From: Rhodospirillaceae bacterium
GTDB lineage: Bacteria > Pseudomonadota > Alphaproteobacteria > Rhodospirillales > UBA2165
Reading direction: 5' to 3'
Assembly (NCBI GenBank): GCA_947467145.1
Contig: CANIGJ010000030.1
Location: forward strand, 1-50,540
DNA: 50,540 nt
Shown: positions 15,299-24,435 of the stretch, piece by piece
Layout of the letters: each line of letters opens with the position of its first letter
Position numbering within the stretch: the stretch's first letter is position 1
Made by a program: the position numbers and the translations under genes
Notes under the pieces: generated by a model
Database searches by the model: none
What the model was told of the DNA's origin: nothing
Seen by the model: the letters and a program-made list of their open reading frames with translations, nothing else

Positions 15299-16159
15299 TC
15301 AGTGGACGGCACCCAAGTTCGTCTGGGCCGCCAGCGCGCTGATCGCTTCCATACTGAAGCGCCGCAGTTTGAGATCCTTCAGCAGGTCGATTTGGATGAC
15401 CTGCTCCGGATCGAGATGCTGCGCGACCAGATTTTCCGAGAACCGGATGAGATCGCGGGTCTGGCCCGGATAGGCGAGCACGTTGCTCAGCAGTTCGCGC
15501 CGGATCATCGGCGGGAATTTGAGGATTTCCAGGGTCAGCAGCTTTTTCACCGCCACCGGAATACGCATCGAGCGGTACATGGTGTCGAGCGCGAAGGAAT
15601 AGATGCCGAAATCGAGCTTACCTGCCACTTCGCGGGTAAACGCGCGGAATTCCTCGATAAAGGAGCTTGCGGCGATCTGACCGTCGAGCAGGCGACGGAC
15701 CACGCCCAGGAAGGCGCGATAGCGCCGGCGCGCTGGGGTCACTCGGCTACCCAGTTCGGCCTCGATCGCGCGGATTTCGGCCGCGCGGAAGCGCTTCTCG
15801 ATCAGGCTTTCGGCCGATTGCTTGACGTCCGGCGACAGGGTCTGCTCGGCGATCAGGTGAAACAGGCGCTCGTAACGGTCGCGCTGCTTGGTGGTCAGGC
15901 TTTCGACCGTGCCGGCCATCGGCACCAGCGCGGCCATGCCGACCAGCGGGTCCTTGGAATAGATCGCGGCGACCGCCGAGGCCTCGCTCAGGATCTCGCC
16001 CTTCTTGAAGTCGTCGGTGATGACGAAGCGGTCGTTCGAGGCGACGGTCAGGTAGCGGCCCAGTTTGGCGCAGGCGATGAAATGATCGGCCAGATCGTAG
16101 GGCCGTCCTTCACGGTCGGAGGCGAGTTCGATCCCACCCAGCGCGTCGCCTTGCGTCAT
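15299..16159 (-). CDS. Protein of unknown function, mostly helical (286 residues)
   Basis: I do not recognise this family. ATG 16157-16159 is chosen because AGAGGAG ends 8 bases upstream; a second ATG at 16163-16165 is too close to the same site. No signal peptide or membrane helix is seen. The N-terminal 60 residues include FIACAKLGRYLTVASNDRF; the middle (about 85-165) is rich in Arg/Glu and looks helical; the C-terminal third has KLLTLEILKFPPMIRRELL and QIDLLKDLKLRRFS. It is a single gene with its own terminator (15197) and an AT-rich upstream region. Composition matches the core genome. Confidence 0.65.
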   Translation of the reverse strand: MTQGDALGGIELASDREGRPYDLADHFIACAKLGRYLTVASNDRFVITDDFKKGEILSEASAVAAIYSKDPLVGMAALVPMAGTVESLTTKQRDRYERLFHLIAEQTLSPDVKQSAESLIEKRFRAAEIRAIEAELGSRVTPARRRYRAFLGVVRRLLDGQIAASSFIEEFRAFTREVAGKLDFGIYSFALDTMYRSMRIPVAVKKLLTLEILKFPPMIRRELLSNVLAYPGQTRDLIRFSENLVAQHLDPEQVIQIDLLKDLKLRRFSMEAISALAAQTNLGAVH

Positions 16160-16315
16160 CGCCATACTCCTCTGATTCGGGTCACCATAACCGGCCGCAC
16201 ATCCGCGCACCACATGCGGCTTTCACGCATAACGTTTAAAGCGAATTATTAAGTGAAGAGGATACTTCAGTGAATTGATATAATTATCAAAACTACGAAT
16301 ATCTAAAGTATCGAT

Positions 16316-17293
16316 TCAACTCAGGAAGCGGCGTTTAACCTCGGCCGCCACACTGCCTGCCGCGTTCAAACGGGAGTGAGTCCACGATTCGATTCGGCCG
16401 GCGAACGGCCGCACATAGCCGCCCGCCATCAGGTCGCGATGCAGCCGCTCATGCTTCGCCGTCACGAAGCCCGGCGGCGCATAGAGATAGACCGCACCCG
16501 TCCCGGCGCAGGCCTCGCACAGCATCGATACCGAATCGCCGGTGACGACCAGGGCATCGCAGACCGCGAGGAAGCCGAGATATGGGTTCGGGCCTTCCTG
16601 CCCCCAGCGATGGACGAACGCCGGCGCGATCCCCGCCGCGCCGATCCCGGCCAGCGCGCCGTCGATGGCCGCCCCAGTGCGCGGGCTTGAGGTCACGACC
16701 AGGCTACCGCCCGCCTGCTTCACCGCCATGGCGACCTGAACACCCAGGGCATGGCCGTCGGCGGTATCGAACGGGCGGCGGATGGTCGCCCCGCCCAGGA
16801 TCAGACCGACCAGCGGCCGGTTGAGACCGGCGAAGCACGTCAGCCAGGGCTCGCGGGCCCGATCGAGGGTGGCCTCATTGACCCCATGAGGCGCGCCGTC
16901 GATTTCGATGACATTGGGACCGGCGACCTGGTCGTGGCGGGGTGCGACAATCAGATCGAAGTCGCCGGCCCCGATCACCCCCGGATACATGATCTGCACC
17001 AGGCGCGCCTGGCCTTTGCTTCGAGCTTTGATCCAGCGCGCCGCCGCCCCGGCGCGCCGCCCGGCGGCGATGACGAGGTCCGGCCACGGCGGGGTCAGTT
17101 GCGCCGAGCTATCGGCCGCAAGACCGAGGCGCGAGGCCCCCAGCAAGATATTCGGCAGTTTGGCCAAGAGCCCGTGGCGGATGTCTTTGACCTGGAACGG
17201 CAGCCCGAGCGCCTCGGCCACGCCCAACGCCTGGTTGGCCGTGCCGCGCCGTTCATCGGCCAGCACCCAAATAAGTGGACTCGTCGCGTTCAT
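16316..17293 (-). CDS. ELM1-family (mitochondrial fission ELM1-like) protein
   Basis: The 325-residue product matches the bacterial ELM1 family, named from a plant mitochondrial-fission factor and structurally like GT-B glycosyltransferases. Family features are the N-terminal IWVLADERRGTANQALGVAEALG, VIAAGRRAGAAARWIK, QIMYPG, and TGDSVSMLCEA followed by GFVTAKHERLHRDL. Start ATG 17291-17293 lies 11 bases after the TPR-sulfotransferase stop, so the two form an operon. A sugar-transfer or envelope role is a structural inference, not shown. It is probably cytoplasmic with no membrane segment. Confidence 0.8.
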   Translation of the reverse strand: MNATSPLIWVLADERRGTANQALGVAEALGLPFQVKDIRHGLLAKLPNILLGASRLGLAADSSAQLTPPWPDLVIAAGRRAGAAARWIKARSKGQARLVQIMYPGVIGAGDFDLIVAPRHDQVAGPNVIEIDGAPHGVNEATLDRAREPWLTCFAGLNRPLVGLILGGATIRRPFDTADGHALGVQVAMAVKQAGGSLVVTSSPRTGAAIDGALAGIGAAGIAPAFVHRWGQEGPNPYLGFLAVCDALVVTGDSVSMLCEACAGTGAVYLYAPPGFVTAKHERLHRDLMAGGYVRPFAGRIESWTHSRLNAAGSVAAEVKRRFLS

Positions 17294-17304
17294 CGGACGC
17301 GACG

Positions 17305-19017
17305 TTACATCAATCGCTGGAGCAACGGTCCAAGAAACGGACGGAAGGCCTGCCAGCGGCCGACGCTGGAGGCATAGATCGGCTTGCGGACCTGCCACTT
17401 CGAGGCGGAGCGCACGACGCCGCGCGCGCGGTGGAATTCGAGGCACGCCGGCGTCCACTCCAGCCCCGCATGGGCCACGATGCGCTTGGCTTCGGTTTGC
17501 GGATCGGCGACCAGTGCTTCGTAATCGATCTCGATCATCAGGCCCGCCGGCAGGGCCGCCTGCCAATGCGCCATCATCCGCTTATAGCCCTGGATGTAAT
17601 CGCCGAGATGGCTGAGATCGCAGCTCCAGGCATGCGCCATCGTGAAATTCTGCGTGAAGCAGGACAGCGCCACGTCATGCAGGTCGCGCCGGATATGGAC
17701 GATGCGCGCCCCCGGCAGCAGGCGCGCGATGGCGGCGAGATGCAGGTAATTGAACGGCGTCTTGTCGATAATGACGCGCTTGCCCGGATGTTTGGCACGC
17801 AGCCGTTCGACATAGGCCGCCGCCGCAGTGGCGCCCTCGCCCGCCTCACGGGCCGCGACCAGGCCGGCGATATCGTCGGTCTCGCCGATGCCGATGGCGT
17901 CGGGATGGGCGGCGACGATCTGTTCGACCAAGGTGGTGCCCGAACGCGGCAGGCCGACGATGAAGACCAGGCCTTCACCTAATTTGGCGCCCAGCTTGCC
18001 CTCGGTCGCGACGAGACTGTCGGCCGGAGCCGTGCGGATCAGGGTATCAATCGTCTGCGCATGTTTCTCAGGATCGAAACCCTTGCCGACGCGTTGCAGC
18101 GCCGCCTTGCGCAACCCGTTGGCGAGCTGGAAATCGGAAAAGGCGCGCACGATGTTGCCGTTGCGCTCGGCGGCCGCCGCCAGGGTAAAATAGAGCTTCG
18201 TGCGCTGATCGTCGCTGACGCGCCCGCTATCGGCCAGGCGCACCAGGCGCTCGGCCTCGGTGCGGGTCAGATCGGCCTCGCCAGCGGCCGACAGCGCGTA
18301 CCACGCCTCGACATTATCAGGATCGATCTCGATGGCCGAACGAAGTGAGACGATCGCGGCCTTGGTGCGGCCCATTTCCGACAGCACCATGCCGAGATTC
18401 ACATGCGCCTCGGCGATGCGCGGATTGATGGTGATGGCGCGTTCGAGCAAGGCGACGGCTTCGTCCATGCGCTCGGTGGTCGCGCAGATGGCCGACAGAT
18501 TGATGAGCGCCTGGATATGGCGCGAATCCAGCGCCAGCACGCGCACGAAGGAAGCTTCGGCATCGGTCAGGCGGTTGTTCTCGCATTGGATGGTGCCCAG
18601 CGTGTGCAGGGCGGGCACGAAGGCATTGTCGATGATCAGTGCCGCGCGGCAGGCCGCCTCGGCGGCCGGGCGGGCGCCCAACCGGCGCAGCAGCACGGCA
18701 TGGTTCGCATGCGCCACGACATTGCGCGGATCTTTCTCAACCGCCTCGCGCAGCGCACGTTCGGCTTCCTCGAGCCGCCCAAGTGCTGCCAAGGCATGGC
18801 CAAGGGCGACAGCGACGCGGGTCGAATCGAAAATATCCGACGGCTCGGTGGTACGGCGCAGCGCACGGCGATAGAGCTTCACCGCCTCGTTCAGATCGCC
18901 CGCCTTGTGGCAGGACATGGCGCGTTCGACCAGTTCGGCAGCTTCGCGCGCGCGGGCCTGATCGAGCGGGGAAACGGGGCTGGACGTCTCGCTGGGGAAC
19001 GAACTGGGACCGCTCAA
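17305..19017 (-). CDS. TPR-domain sulfotransferase
   Basis: About 570 residues. The N-terminal part (to about residue 270) is a series of tetratricopeptide repeats, e.g. EAVKLYRRAL, EAERALREAVEKDPRN, AVALLERAITINPRIAEAHVNLG. The C-terminal domain is a PAPS-dependent sulfotransferase with the 5'-phosphosulfate loop GLPRSGTTLVEQ and the 3'-phosphate-binding block RRDLHDVALSCF. The start is unresolved: no ATG lies upstream of the first TPR. TTG 19017 is used; an earlier TTG at 19116 would overlap divergent pyrE, and ATG 18918 would cut the first repeat. A role in sulfating a protein or surface glycan is inferred. Confidence 0.82.
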   Translation of the reverse strand: MSGPSSFPSETSSPVSPLDQARAREAAELVERAMSCHKAGDLNEAVKLYRRALRRTTEPSDIFDSTRVAVALGHALAALGRLEEAERALREAVEKDPRNVVAHANHAVLLRRLGARPAAEAACRAALIIDNAFVPALHTLGTIQCENNRLTDAEASFVRVLALDSRHIQALINLSAICATTERMDEAVALLERAITINPRIAEAHVNLGMVLSEMGRTKAAIVSLRSAIEIDPDNVEAWYALSAAGEADLTRTEAERLVRLADSGRVSDDQRTKLYFTLAAAAERNGNIVRAFSDFQLANGLRKAALQRVGKGFDPEKHAQTIDTLIRTAPADSLVATEGKLGAKLGEGLVFIVGLPRSGTTLVEQIVAAHPDAIGIGETDDIAGLVAAREAGEGATAAAAYVERLRAKHPGKRVIIDKTPFNYLHLAAIARLLPGARIVHIRRDLHDVALSCFTQNFTMAHAWSCDLSHLGDYIQGYKRMMAHWQAALPAGLMIEIDYEALVADPQTEAKRIVAHAGLEWTPACLEFHRARGVVRSASKWQVRKPIYASSVGRWQAFRPFLGPLLQRLM

Positions 19018-19097
19018 GGATTTACCAACACCGGTTTGATTGGGGGCGCGAATTTGCCTAAACAGAACCCGGACTTTGGCACGGCCCGGGGTAACAA

Positions 19098-19778
19098 ATG
19101 GTAAATGCGCAAACAACCGCGGCGGGTGAAGAAACCGCGCGGATTCTCATCGAAATCAAAGCCGTCAATTTCCGCCCCCAAGAGCCCTACAAGCTGACCG
19201 CCGGCTGGATGAGCCCGGTCTATATCGATTGCCGCAAGCTGATCTCGTTCCTGCCGCAGCGCCGCCGCGTCGTCGAATTGGGCGCCGAGCTGCTGCGTAA
19301 AAACGTCGACATGTCGAAGGTCGACCTGGTCGCCGGCGGCGAGACGGCAGGCATCCCCTATGGTGCCTGGTTCTCCGAAGCGCTCGACAAGCCGATGCTT
19401 TATATCCGCAAGCAGCCCAAGGGCTTCGGGCGCGGCGCGCAGATCGAAGGCGACATGCCCGAAGGATCGCACGTCCTGCTGGTCGAGGATCTCGCGACCG
19501 ACGGCGGCAGCAAGGTCAATTTCGTCAACGCCATCCGCGCCGGCAATGCGACCGTCACCGACATCTTCGTCGTCTTCTTCTATGGCGCCTTCCCGGGCGC
19601 GGACGAATCGATGGCCAAGATGGGCACCAAGCTGCACTACCTCGCGACCTGGACCGACGTCCTGGCGGCGGCGGAAAAGGGCAACTACTTCAGCGCGGAA
19701 GCCATCGCCGGGGTGCGCGACTTCTTGAAAGATCCCATCGGCTGGTCCGCCGCGCGCGGCGGCCGCGACAAGCTCTAG
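19098..19778 (+). CDS. pyrE: Orotate phosphoribosyltransferase
   Basis: The 226-residue enzyme converts orotate and PRPP to orotidine 5'-phosphate in pyrimidine synthesis. Recognised by FRPQEPYKLTAGWMSPVYIDCRKL at the N-terminus and the PRPP loop VEDLATDGGSK. The Asp-Gly-Gly form of this loop is the one I associate with the long alphaproteobacterial PyrE, differing from the enterobacterial VEDVxTxGxS. YIRKQPKGFGRGAQIEG carries the flexible catalytic loop Lys residues. GGGG lies about 8 bases before ATG 19098. It is divergent from the TPR-sulfotransferase gene, with an 80-base gap if that gene starts at 19017. Confidence 0.92.
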   Translation: MVNAQTTAAGEETARILIEIKAVNFRPQEPYKLTAGWMSPVYIDCRKLISFLPQRRRVVELGAELLRKNVDMSKVDLVAGGETAGIPYGAWFSEALDKPMLYIRKQPKGFGRGAQIEGDMPEGSHVLLVEDLATDGGSKVNFVNAIRAGNATVTDIFVVFFYGAFPGADESMAKMGTKLHYLATWTDVLAAAEKGNYFSAEAIAGVRDFLKDPIGWSAARGGRDKL

Positions 19779-19788
19779 CCGCACCGCA

Positions 19789-20088
19789 ATGAAAAACCTC
19801 GTCCGCGATCTGTGGGCGGGGGATGTGCCGCTGGCCCAGGCGTTCTGGGAATACGGCGTGCTCTACGCCATCTTACTCGGTGCGGCCTCGACCATGGGCT
19901 CGCTGGCGCTGTGGAGCGTCGATCAGATGATCCTCGGCTTCATCGTGCATGTGCTGCCGACGCCGTATGCGATCCTCACCCTCGTCGCGGTCTGGCGCGC
20001 GGCCGGTAAATATCAGGGCGATCAGCTATGGGCCGGGATGGCGCGTGTCGCCATCGCCATCATCGTGCCGGCCTCGATCATCCTTTAA
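19789..20088 (+). CDS. Small inner-membrane protein of unknown function
   Basis: The 99-residue product has about three hydrophobic segments: near 22-42 (YGVLYAILLGAASTMGSLAL), 48-68 (ILGFIVHVLPTPYAILTLVAV) and 83-99 (ARVAIAIIVPASIIL). No family was recognised. It starts 10 bases after the pyrE stop on the same strand, so it is likely co-transcribed with pyrE. It lacks a clear Shine-Dalgarno sequence, so translation may depend on coupling. Its stop abuts the stop of the convergent TPR gene. Confidence 0.65.
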   Translation: MKNLVRDLWAGDVPLAQAFWEYGVLYAILLGAASTMGSLALWSVDQMILGFIVHVLPTPYAILTLVAVWRAAGKYQGDQLWAGMARVAIAIIVPASIIL

Positions 20089-20571
20089 TTAAGTCGACTG
20101 ACCGCCGCTCGCTTTATGATCGGCGATGGCGCGGTCAAGCTCGCGCAGCTCGGCGCAACCGGTCGGGCACAGGACCTGCAGACGCGCCTGATTCTTCATC
20201 GCGTCCTCCATCTTGTTGAGCTTGAGGAACAGTTCGCCCTGATATTCCAAGGCACCCTTGTGGTTGGCGTTGAGCTTCAGCGCGGTGTCGTAGTTCGTGC
20301 CCGCCTGCGCGACGTCGCCCTTCTTGCGATAGGCGAAGCCCAGATAATTGTAGGCATCGGCATTCTTCGGTTCGACCGCGATAACCTTCTTCAGCGATTC
20401 GATGCCTTTGTCGTACTGGCCGGACTGGATCGCCTGCACGCCGGCGGCGTAATCCTGTTGCGCGGTGTTGGCTTTAGGCGCCGGCGTCGGGTCCGCGCCC
20501 ATGGCGTGCACGCCGGGGCCGGTCAGCACCAGCAGGGACAAAGCGGCAGCGGCGAGAGCAAATGTACGCAT
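20089..20571 (-). CDS. Secreted tetratricopeptide-repeat protein
   Basis: This 160-residue protein has a signal peptide (MRTFALAAAALSLLVLTGPG, cleaved near VHA-MG), a Pro/Ala linker, and two to three TPR units (GQYDKGIESLKKVIAVEPKN, ADAYNYLGFAYRKKGD, AQAGTNYDTALKLN). A Cys pair in LCPTGCAEL near the C-terminus could be a disulfide. TTGGAGG before the ATG supports the start. It probably acts as a periplasmic protein-protein adaptor. Confidence 0.8.
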   Translation of the reverse strand: MRTFALAAAALSLLVLTGPGVHAMGADPTPAPKANTAQQDYAAGVQAIQSGQYDKGIESLKKVIAVEPKNADAYNYLGFAYRKKGDVAQAGTNYDTALKLNANHKGALEYQGELFLKLNKMEDAMKNQARLQVLCPTGCAELRELDRAIADHKASGGQST

Positions 20572-20662
20572 GACGGAACCTCCAATTTATCGGCGGTAGT
20601 GTACCACGTTCACGAGGAACAATCTGTGACGAGAATCATTCCCCGGATGCCCTACTTAATGT

Positions 20663-20753
20663 CGTCATGCTCGGGCTTGGCCCGAGCATCCACGATTCTT
20701 TGCCGGCGCAGACGCGCCTTCCGTGGATGGCCGGGTCAAGCCCGGCCATGACG
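20663..20753 (-). repeat. Dispersed composite repeat, copy B (short form)
   Basis: A 91-base element with end hairpins ATGCTCGGGC/GCCCGAGCAT and GGCCGGGT/GCCCGGCC and a short middle (TTCTTTGCCGGCGCAGACGC). The middle is the reverse complement of copy F at 34236. It lies directly before the substrate-binding-protein gene; an in-frame ATG inside it is an artefact. Confidence 0.85.
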
Positions 20754-20783
20754 ACTAAGTTTAAAACGGGCTACAGTGCCAAA

Positions 20784-22442
20784 ATGAAAAACCTCATCCG
20801 CACCGCCCTCCTCCTCGTCTGCCTTCTGCCCGCCGCCGCGTGGGGCAAGGACACCCTGGTCATCGGCATTACGCAATTTCCGGCGACCTTCCATCCCGAC
20901 ATCGACGACATGGCGGCGAAGTCCTACATCCTGGCCGCCACGCGCCGCCCGCTCACCCAATACGATCCGGATTGGAAGCTGGTCTGCATGCTGTGCAACG
21001 AATTGCCGACCCTGGAGAACGGCGGCGCGAAACTGGAAACCACACCCGAGGGTCAACCCGGCATCGCGGTCACCTACACGATCCAACCCAATGCCAAGTG
21101 GGGCGACGGCGTGCCGGTCAGCACCGACGACGTGTTGTTCACCTGGCGCGTCGGCCGTCACCCGTTGAGCGGCTTCGGCAATTCCGAATTCTACGCGCGC
21201 GCCTACAAGATGGACGCGATCGATGCCAAAACCTTCACGATGCACGTGAACAAGATCGATTTCGCGTACAATTCCATCGGCGATTTCGAGCTGCTGCCCG
21301 CGCATATCGAAGCCAAAATCTTCGACGCCAATCCCGCCGATTATCGCAACCGCACCGCCTACGTCACCGACACGACCAACAAGGCGCTCTACTTCGGCCC
21401 CTTCCGCATCGCGCAGGTCGTCACCGGATCGCATGTCGTGTTGGAGCCCAACGAAACCTGGTGGGGCAAAACGCCGTTCTTCAAGCGCGTCACCATCCGC
21501 GCGATCGAAAACACCTCGGCCATGGAAGCGAACATCCTGTCCGGCTCGATCGACAAGATCGCCGGCGATCTCGGCCTCGCCATCGACGAGGCCATCGCAT
21601 TCGAAAAACGCCACGGCGCCAAATTCAACATCATCACCAAGCCGGGTTTGGTCTACGAACATATCGACCTCAACCTCGCCAACCCGATCCTGACCGATGT
21701 GCGCGTGCGCAAGGCGTTGTTGTTCGCCATCGATCGCGCCGGCATGACCAAACAATTGTTCGACGGCCACCAGGCGCCCGCCGACGGTCAGGTCAACAAT
21801 CTGGATTGGGTGCATACCGACGACGTCACCAAATATCCGTTCGATGTGAAGCGCGCCGCGGCACTCCTCGACGAAGCCGGCTGGGTACAGAAAGCGCGCG
21901 GGCAAATCCGCACCAATGCAAAAGGCGAAAAACTCAGCCTCGAATTCATGAGCACGGCGGGCAACCGATCGCGCGAGTTGGTGCAGCAGGTGCTGCAAAG
22001 CCAGTGGAAGGAAGCCGGCATCGAGGTGCGCATCAAGAACCAGCCGGCGCGCGTGTTCTTTGGGGAAACCGTGACGCAGCGCAAGTTCGAGGCGATGGCC
22101 ATGTTCGCCTGGATCAGCACGCCGGAGAACGTGCCGCGCGCGCAATTGCATTCGACGCAAATCCCGCGCGCCGACAATGGTTGGAGCGGCCAAAATTACA
22201 CCGGCTACAGCAATCCGGAGATGGACAAACTGATCGACGAGGTCGAGGTCGAACTCGATCGACCGAAGCGCGAAAAGATCTGGCATCGCATCCAGCAGAT
22301 CTATGCCGACGAGCTGCCGGCGCTGCCGCTTTATTTCCGCTCCAACACGCACATCCTGCCCAAGCAGTTGAAGGGTGTGACGCCGACCGGCCACAAGGGC
22401 CTGACGCCGCTGTGGATCGAAAACTGGACGTGGGAAGAGTAG
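20784..22442 (+). CDS. ABC transporter substrate-binding protein, family 5 (peptide/nickel type)
   Basis: A 552-residue periplasmic binding protein with a signal peptide (MKNLIRTALLLVCLLPAAAWG). Family-5 features include ANAKWGDGVPVSTDDV-type text (AKWGDGVPVSTDDVLFTWR), VRKALLFAIDRAGM and KREKIWHRIQQIYADELPALP. The frame is open upstream through repeat copy B, but that extension encodes a repeat artefact and the signal peptide fixes the start at 20784. No permease or ATPase genes adjoin it; the only transporter genes in view are at 34395-38729. Ligand (oligopeptide or other) not predictable. Confidence 0.9.
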   Translation: MKNLIRTALLLVCLLPAAAWGKDTLVIGITQFPATFHPDIDDMAAKSYILAATRRPLTQYDPDWKLVCMLCNELPTLENGGAKLETTPEGQPGIAVTYTIQPNAKWGDGVPVSTDDVLFTWRVGRHPLSGFGNSEFYARAYKMDAIDAKTFTMHVNKIDFAYNSIGDFELLPAHIEAKIFDANPADYRNRTAYVTDTTNKALYFGPFRIAQVVTGSHVVLEPNETWWGKTPFFKRVTIRAIENTSAMEANILSGSIDKIAGDLGLAIDEAIAFEKRHGAKFNIITKPGLVYEHIDLNLANPILTDVRVRKALLFAIDRAGMTKQLFDGHQAPADGQVNNLDWVHTDDVTKYPFDVKRAAALLDEAGWVQKARGQIRTNAKGEKLSLEFMSTAGNRSRELVQQVLQSQWKEAGIEVRIKNQPARVFFGETVTQRKFEAMAMFAWISTPENVPRAQLHSTQIPRADNGWSGQNYTGYSNPEMDKLIDEVEVELDRPKREKIWHRIQQIYADELPALPLYFRSNTHILPKQLKGVTPTGHKGLTPLWIENWTWEE

Positions 22443-22705
22443 CGAGCCGAGCGACGACGCAAAGCGACCTCGCGTTGCGTAACGGCGCAAAGCGACAGTC
22501 ATTGCGTCCTCGCAATGCGAGGATGGGCGTCGCAAACCAAAGTGAGAAATCTAATCATTTCTTAGCATGACGCCGTAAACGACGCGGACTGCCGCGCTGT
22601 CATCGCGGTGAACTCCCGCACGCTCTGTGCCGTCTCTGTACATCCTCTCATCATGATCTGTGCATTGTCTGGACATGATCTCATCATCGTCTCATCACGA
22701 TCTCG
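22443..22705. repeat. Gene-free stretch with several short repeats
   Basis: This 263-base gap contains two CGCAAAGCGAC units (near 22458 and 22489), nested inverted repeats CATTGCG-TCCT-CGCAATG and CCTCGCA-A-TGCGAGG (about 22500-22523), and then a run of degenerate TCATCAT/CATGATCT units from about 22646 to 22705. No ORF fits. It may be decayed repeat DNA at the edge of the acquired segment that follows. Confidence 0.5.
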
Positions 22706-23365
22706 TCATGCTGAGAGGCGCAGACGCTTGCGCGCGCGCGACCGCGCGACGGCTTCCAACGCAAGGCGGCGGATGTCCTGACGGCGCAAGTCTTCGTCGG
22801 GCGTCGCGGCATCATCCGCGACCACGATGTCATCGCTTTGCGTCTCCGGCGATGGCTCGTCATGCCCCGCAATTGGCATGACGGGTTCCGCATCCACCCT
22901 AGGTGCGGACGTCACGGGTTGCGGCGACGGCGCCTTCACTTGTTTGCGTGTCGGCTGGAGCGGCGGCTCCGCAACGCTCGATGCATCCATATCGAGTGCC
23001 GCGATCTCGCGTTCGATCTCATCGTCGCTCACGCGCCCGTCGCGCTTCGGGCCGACCAACCCGGCGATCTTCGCCTGCAATTCGATCACGCGCACGATGG
23101 CCAAGGGGTTCTTCGCCGCCACCGCCTGGGCGTAGGCGGTTTCGAGCTTGGCCAGCAGCGCCGGCGCATGCAGGCTTTCGCGTTCGGCCATGATGCGGCG
23201 CAGCTCCTGAATGCGCGCGACGATCTCCGGGTGGGTGAGCAAACGGCAGCCGGTGTTGTAAGCGCTTTTGCGCGAATAGCCCGCCGCGACGGCGGCGCTG
23301 AAGGCGTTCGCCCCCTCGCTATAGGAGCGGCAAAAATCCTCGTATTGCGGCTTCAGCTTGCGCAT
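22706..23365 (-). CDS. Orphan terminase-small-subunit-like protein
   Basis: From ATG 23365 (MRKLKPQYEDFC) the protein has 219 residues. The first 60 residues match the DNA-binding domain of phage terminase small subunits: FCRSYSEGANAFSAAVAAGYSRKSA followed by LLTHPEIVARI. The rest is atypical: a coiled-coil-like middle (about 60-110), then a long low-complexity Pro/Asp/Glu region and a basic tail RSRARKRLRLSA. No large terminase, portal or other phage genes are nearby. It could be a prophage remnant or a host DNA-binding protein derived from one. AAGGGT precedes the start. Confidence 0.65.
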   Translation of the reverse strand: MRKLKPQYEDFCRSYSEGANAFSAAVAAGYSRKSAYNTGCRLLTHPEIVARIQELRRIMAERESLHAPALLAKLETAYAQAVAAKNPLAIVRVIELQAKIAGLVGPKRDGRVSDDEIEREIAALDMDASSVAEPPLQPTRKQVKAPSPQPVTSAPRVDAEPVMPIAGHDEPSPETQSDDIVVADDAATPDEDLRRQDIRRLALEAVARSRARKRLRLSA

Positions 23366-23526
23366 GGCCGGCACCCTTTCCGCCAAAGAACATATCAGGA
23401 ACAATCTAGCGGAAAGACACGATTTAAGTCAAGAATTTAATTCCAATTGCGAGAAACAACACCTTGCTACTTTTGGGGGAATTAATAGAGGAATACAGAC
23501 TTCACTTTCAGATGGACTAACCTGCC

Positions 23527-24435
23527 GTGAACGACCGCAAATCGCCGATCAAAAATGATTGGGGCAAACAATTAAGCTTCGCCGGAGTTGTCGGCCTGTT
23601 GTTCTTGATGATCGCTCTCGTGCTCAGCGAAGACAAAAAAATATACGAGCGCTTCAATACTGCGGAAGAGTCTTTAACTTGGATAGGTAGTGTGCTCCTC
23701 GACGCGAAAACGTCCCAAAAAGTGAGCACCGACAGCAGGCAAGAGAAAAAAGAAGATTACCACGACGCCCTGGATCTTTCCGCGCAATGGGTGTCGGGTG
23801 AATCGGCACGCCGAATGGTATTCCTCACTGCATTTCAAGTGATCTTCGGTGTCGCCGGCCTTATCGCACTAATCGTTTCGCTAAATCTGAACCGCGCCGC
23901 AGCCCTATCAGCTCAAAGAGCCGTAGATATCACCGAAGATACGGCGAAAAAAGAATTGCGTGCCTATATATCCGCGAGTCCCAGAGACGTTTATTTCTTT
24001 GGTGTAACAACCAAGTCTGAAATGACTTGGAGGATAGTAAATCACGGTCAGACACCGGCCAATCACGTCACGCAAATTGGGCGCGTCGATATATTTCCAT
24101 ATCCGCTGCCTCCAGATTTCGTCTTTCCTCCGATTACAGCTCAGCACGCAAATCCGTTCACTCTTCATCCTACTATGGAGATGTTCTGTAGCGGAGTGGC
24201 AGATCGATCCTTTACCGCGACAGAAATTGCAGCCATCACAAAACCAAACGGCAATCAACGGCTACATTTATATGGTGAGATAAAGTATCGCGACATTTAT
24301 GGTGAAGAGCACATCACTAGATTTTGTTCACATGTAGGAACAAAAAATCTCGCTCAAATTAGTCAGGATAGACGAGTCACCCCTGCGGTGGATATCGATT
24401 TTCATATCGCCGGCACGGGTAATCACGCGAGTTAG
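23527..24435 (+). CDS. Two-helix membrane protein of unknown function
   Basis: A 302-residue product from GTG 23527. Two hydrophobic segments (about 17-35, FAGVVGLLFLMIALVLS, and 99-122, LTAFQVIFGVAGLIALIVSL) are joined by a charged loop, followed by a soluble C-terminal domain of about 170 residues with a WRIVNHGQTPANHV block. This shape is common among accessory proteins of phages and islands; no known family is certain. The gene is clearly more AT-rich than its neighbours (runs such as AAAAAAATAT), suggesting horizontal transfer. No good ribosome site precedes the GTG. Confidence 0.6.
   Translation: MNDRKSPIKNDWGKQLSFAGVVGLLFLMIALVLSEDKKIYERFNTAEESLTWIGSVLLDAKTSQKVSTDSRQEKKEDYHDALDLSAQWVSGESARRMVFLTAFQVIFGVAGLIALIVSLNLNRAAALSAQRAVDITEDTAKKELRAYISASPRDVYFFGVTTKSEMTWRIVNHGQTPANHVTQIGRVDIFPYPLPPDFVFPPITAQHANPFTLHPTMEMFCSGVADRSFTATEIAAITKPNGNQRLHLYGEIKYRDIYGEEHITRFCSHVGTKNLAQISQDRRVTPAVDIDFHIAGTGNHAS

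Noticed and set aside
19485..19530. Mutated PRPP loop in PyrE as a sign of inactivity
   Set aside because: The Asp-Gly-Gly version of this loop is, as I recall, normal for the long alphaproteobacterial form.
20667..20783. N-terminal extension of the substrate-binding protein starting in repeat copy B
   Set aside because: The added residues come from the repeat and precede a normal signal peptide. The same kind of artefact occurs before the ATPase gene at 34296-34394.
20736..22535. 599-residue antisense frame opposite the substrate-binding-protein gene
   Set aside because: It is a GC-bias shadow: the forward frame has signal peptide and family-5 motifs, while the reverse one has no known domain. 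Similar shadows lie opposite most genes here.
22646..22705. TCATCAT/CATGATCT run as a CRISPR array
   Set aside because: Units are too short and irregular, with no spacers of constant length and no cas genes.
22706..24435. Intact prophage
   Set aside because: Only a terminase-small-subunit-like domain is present. There is no integrase, portal, capsid, tail or large terminase.
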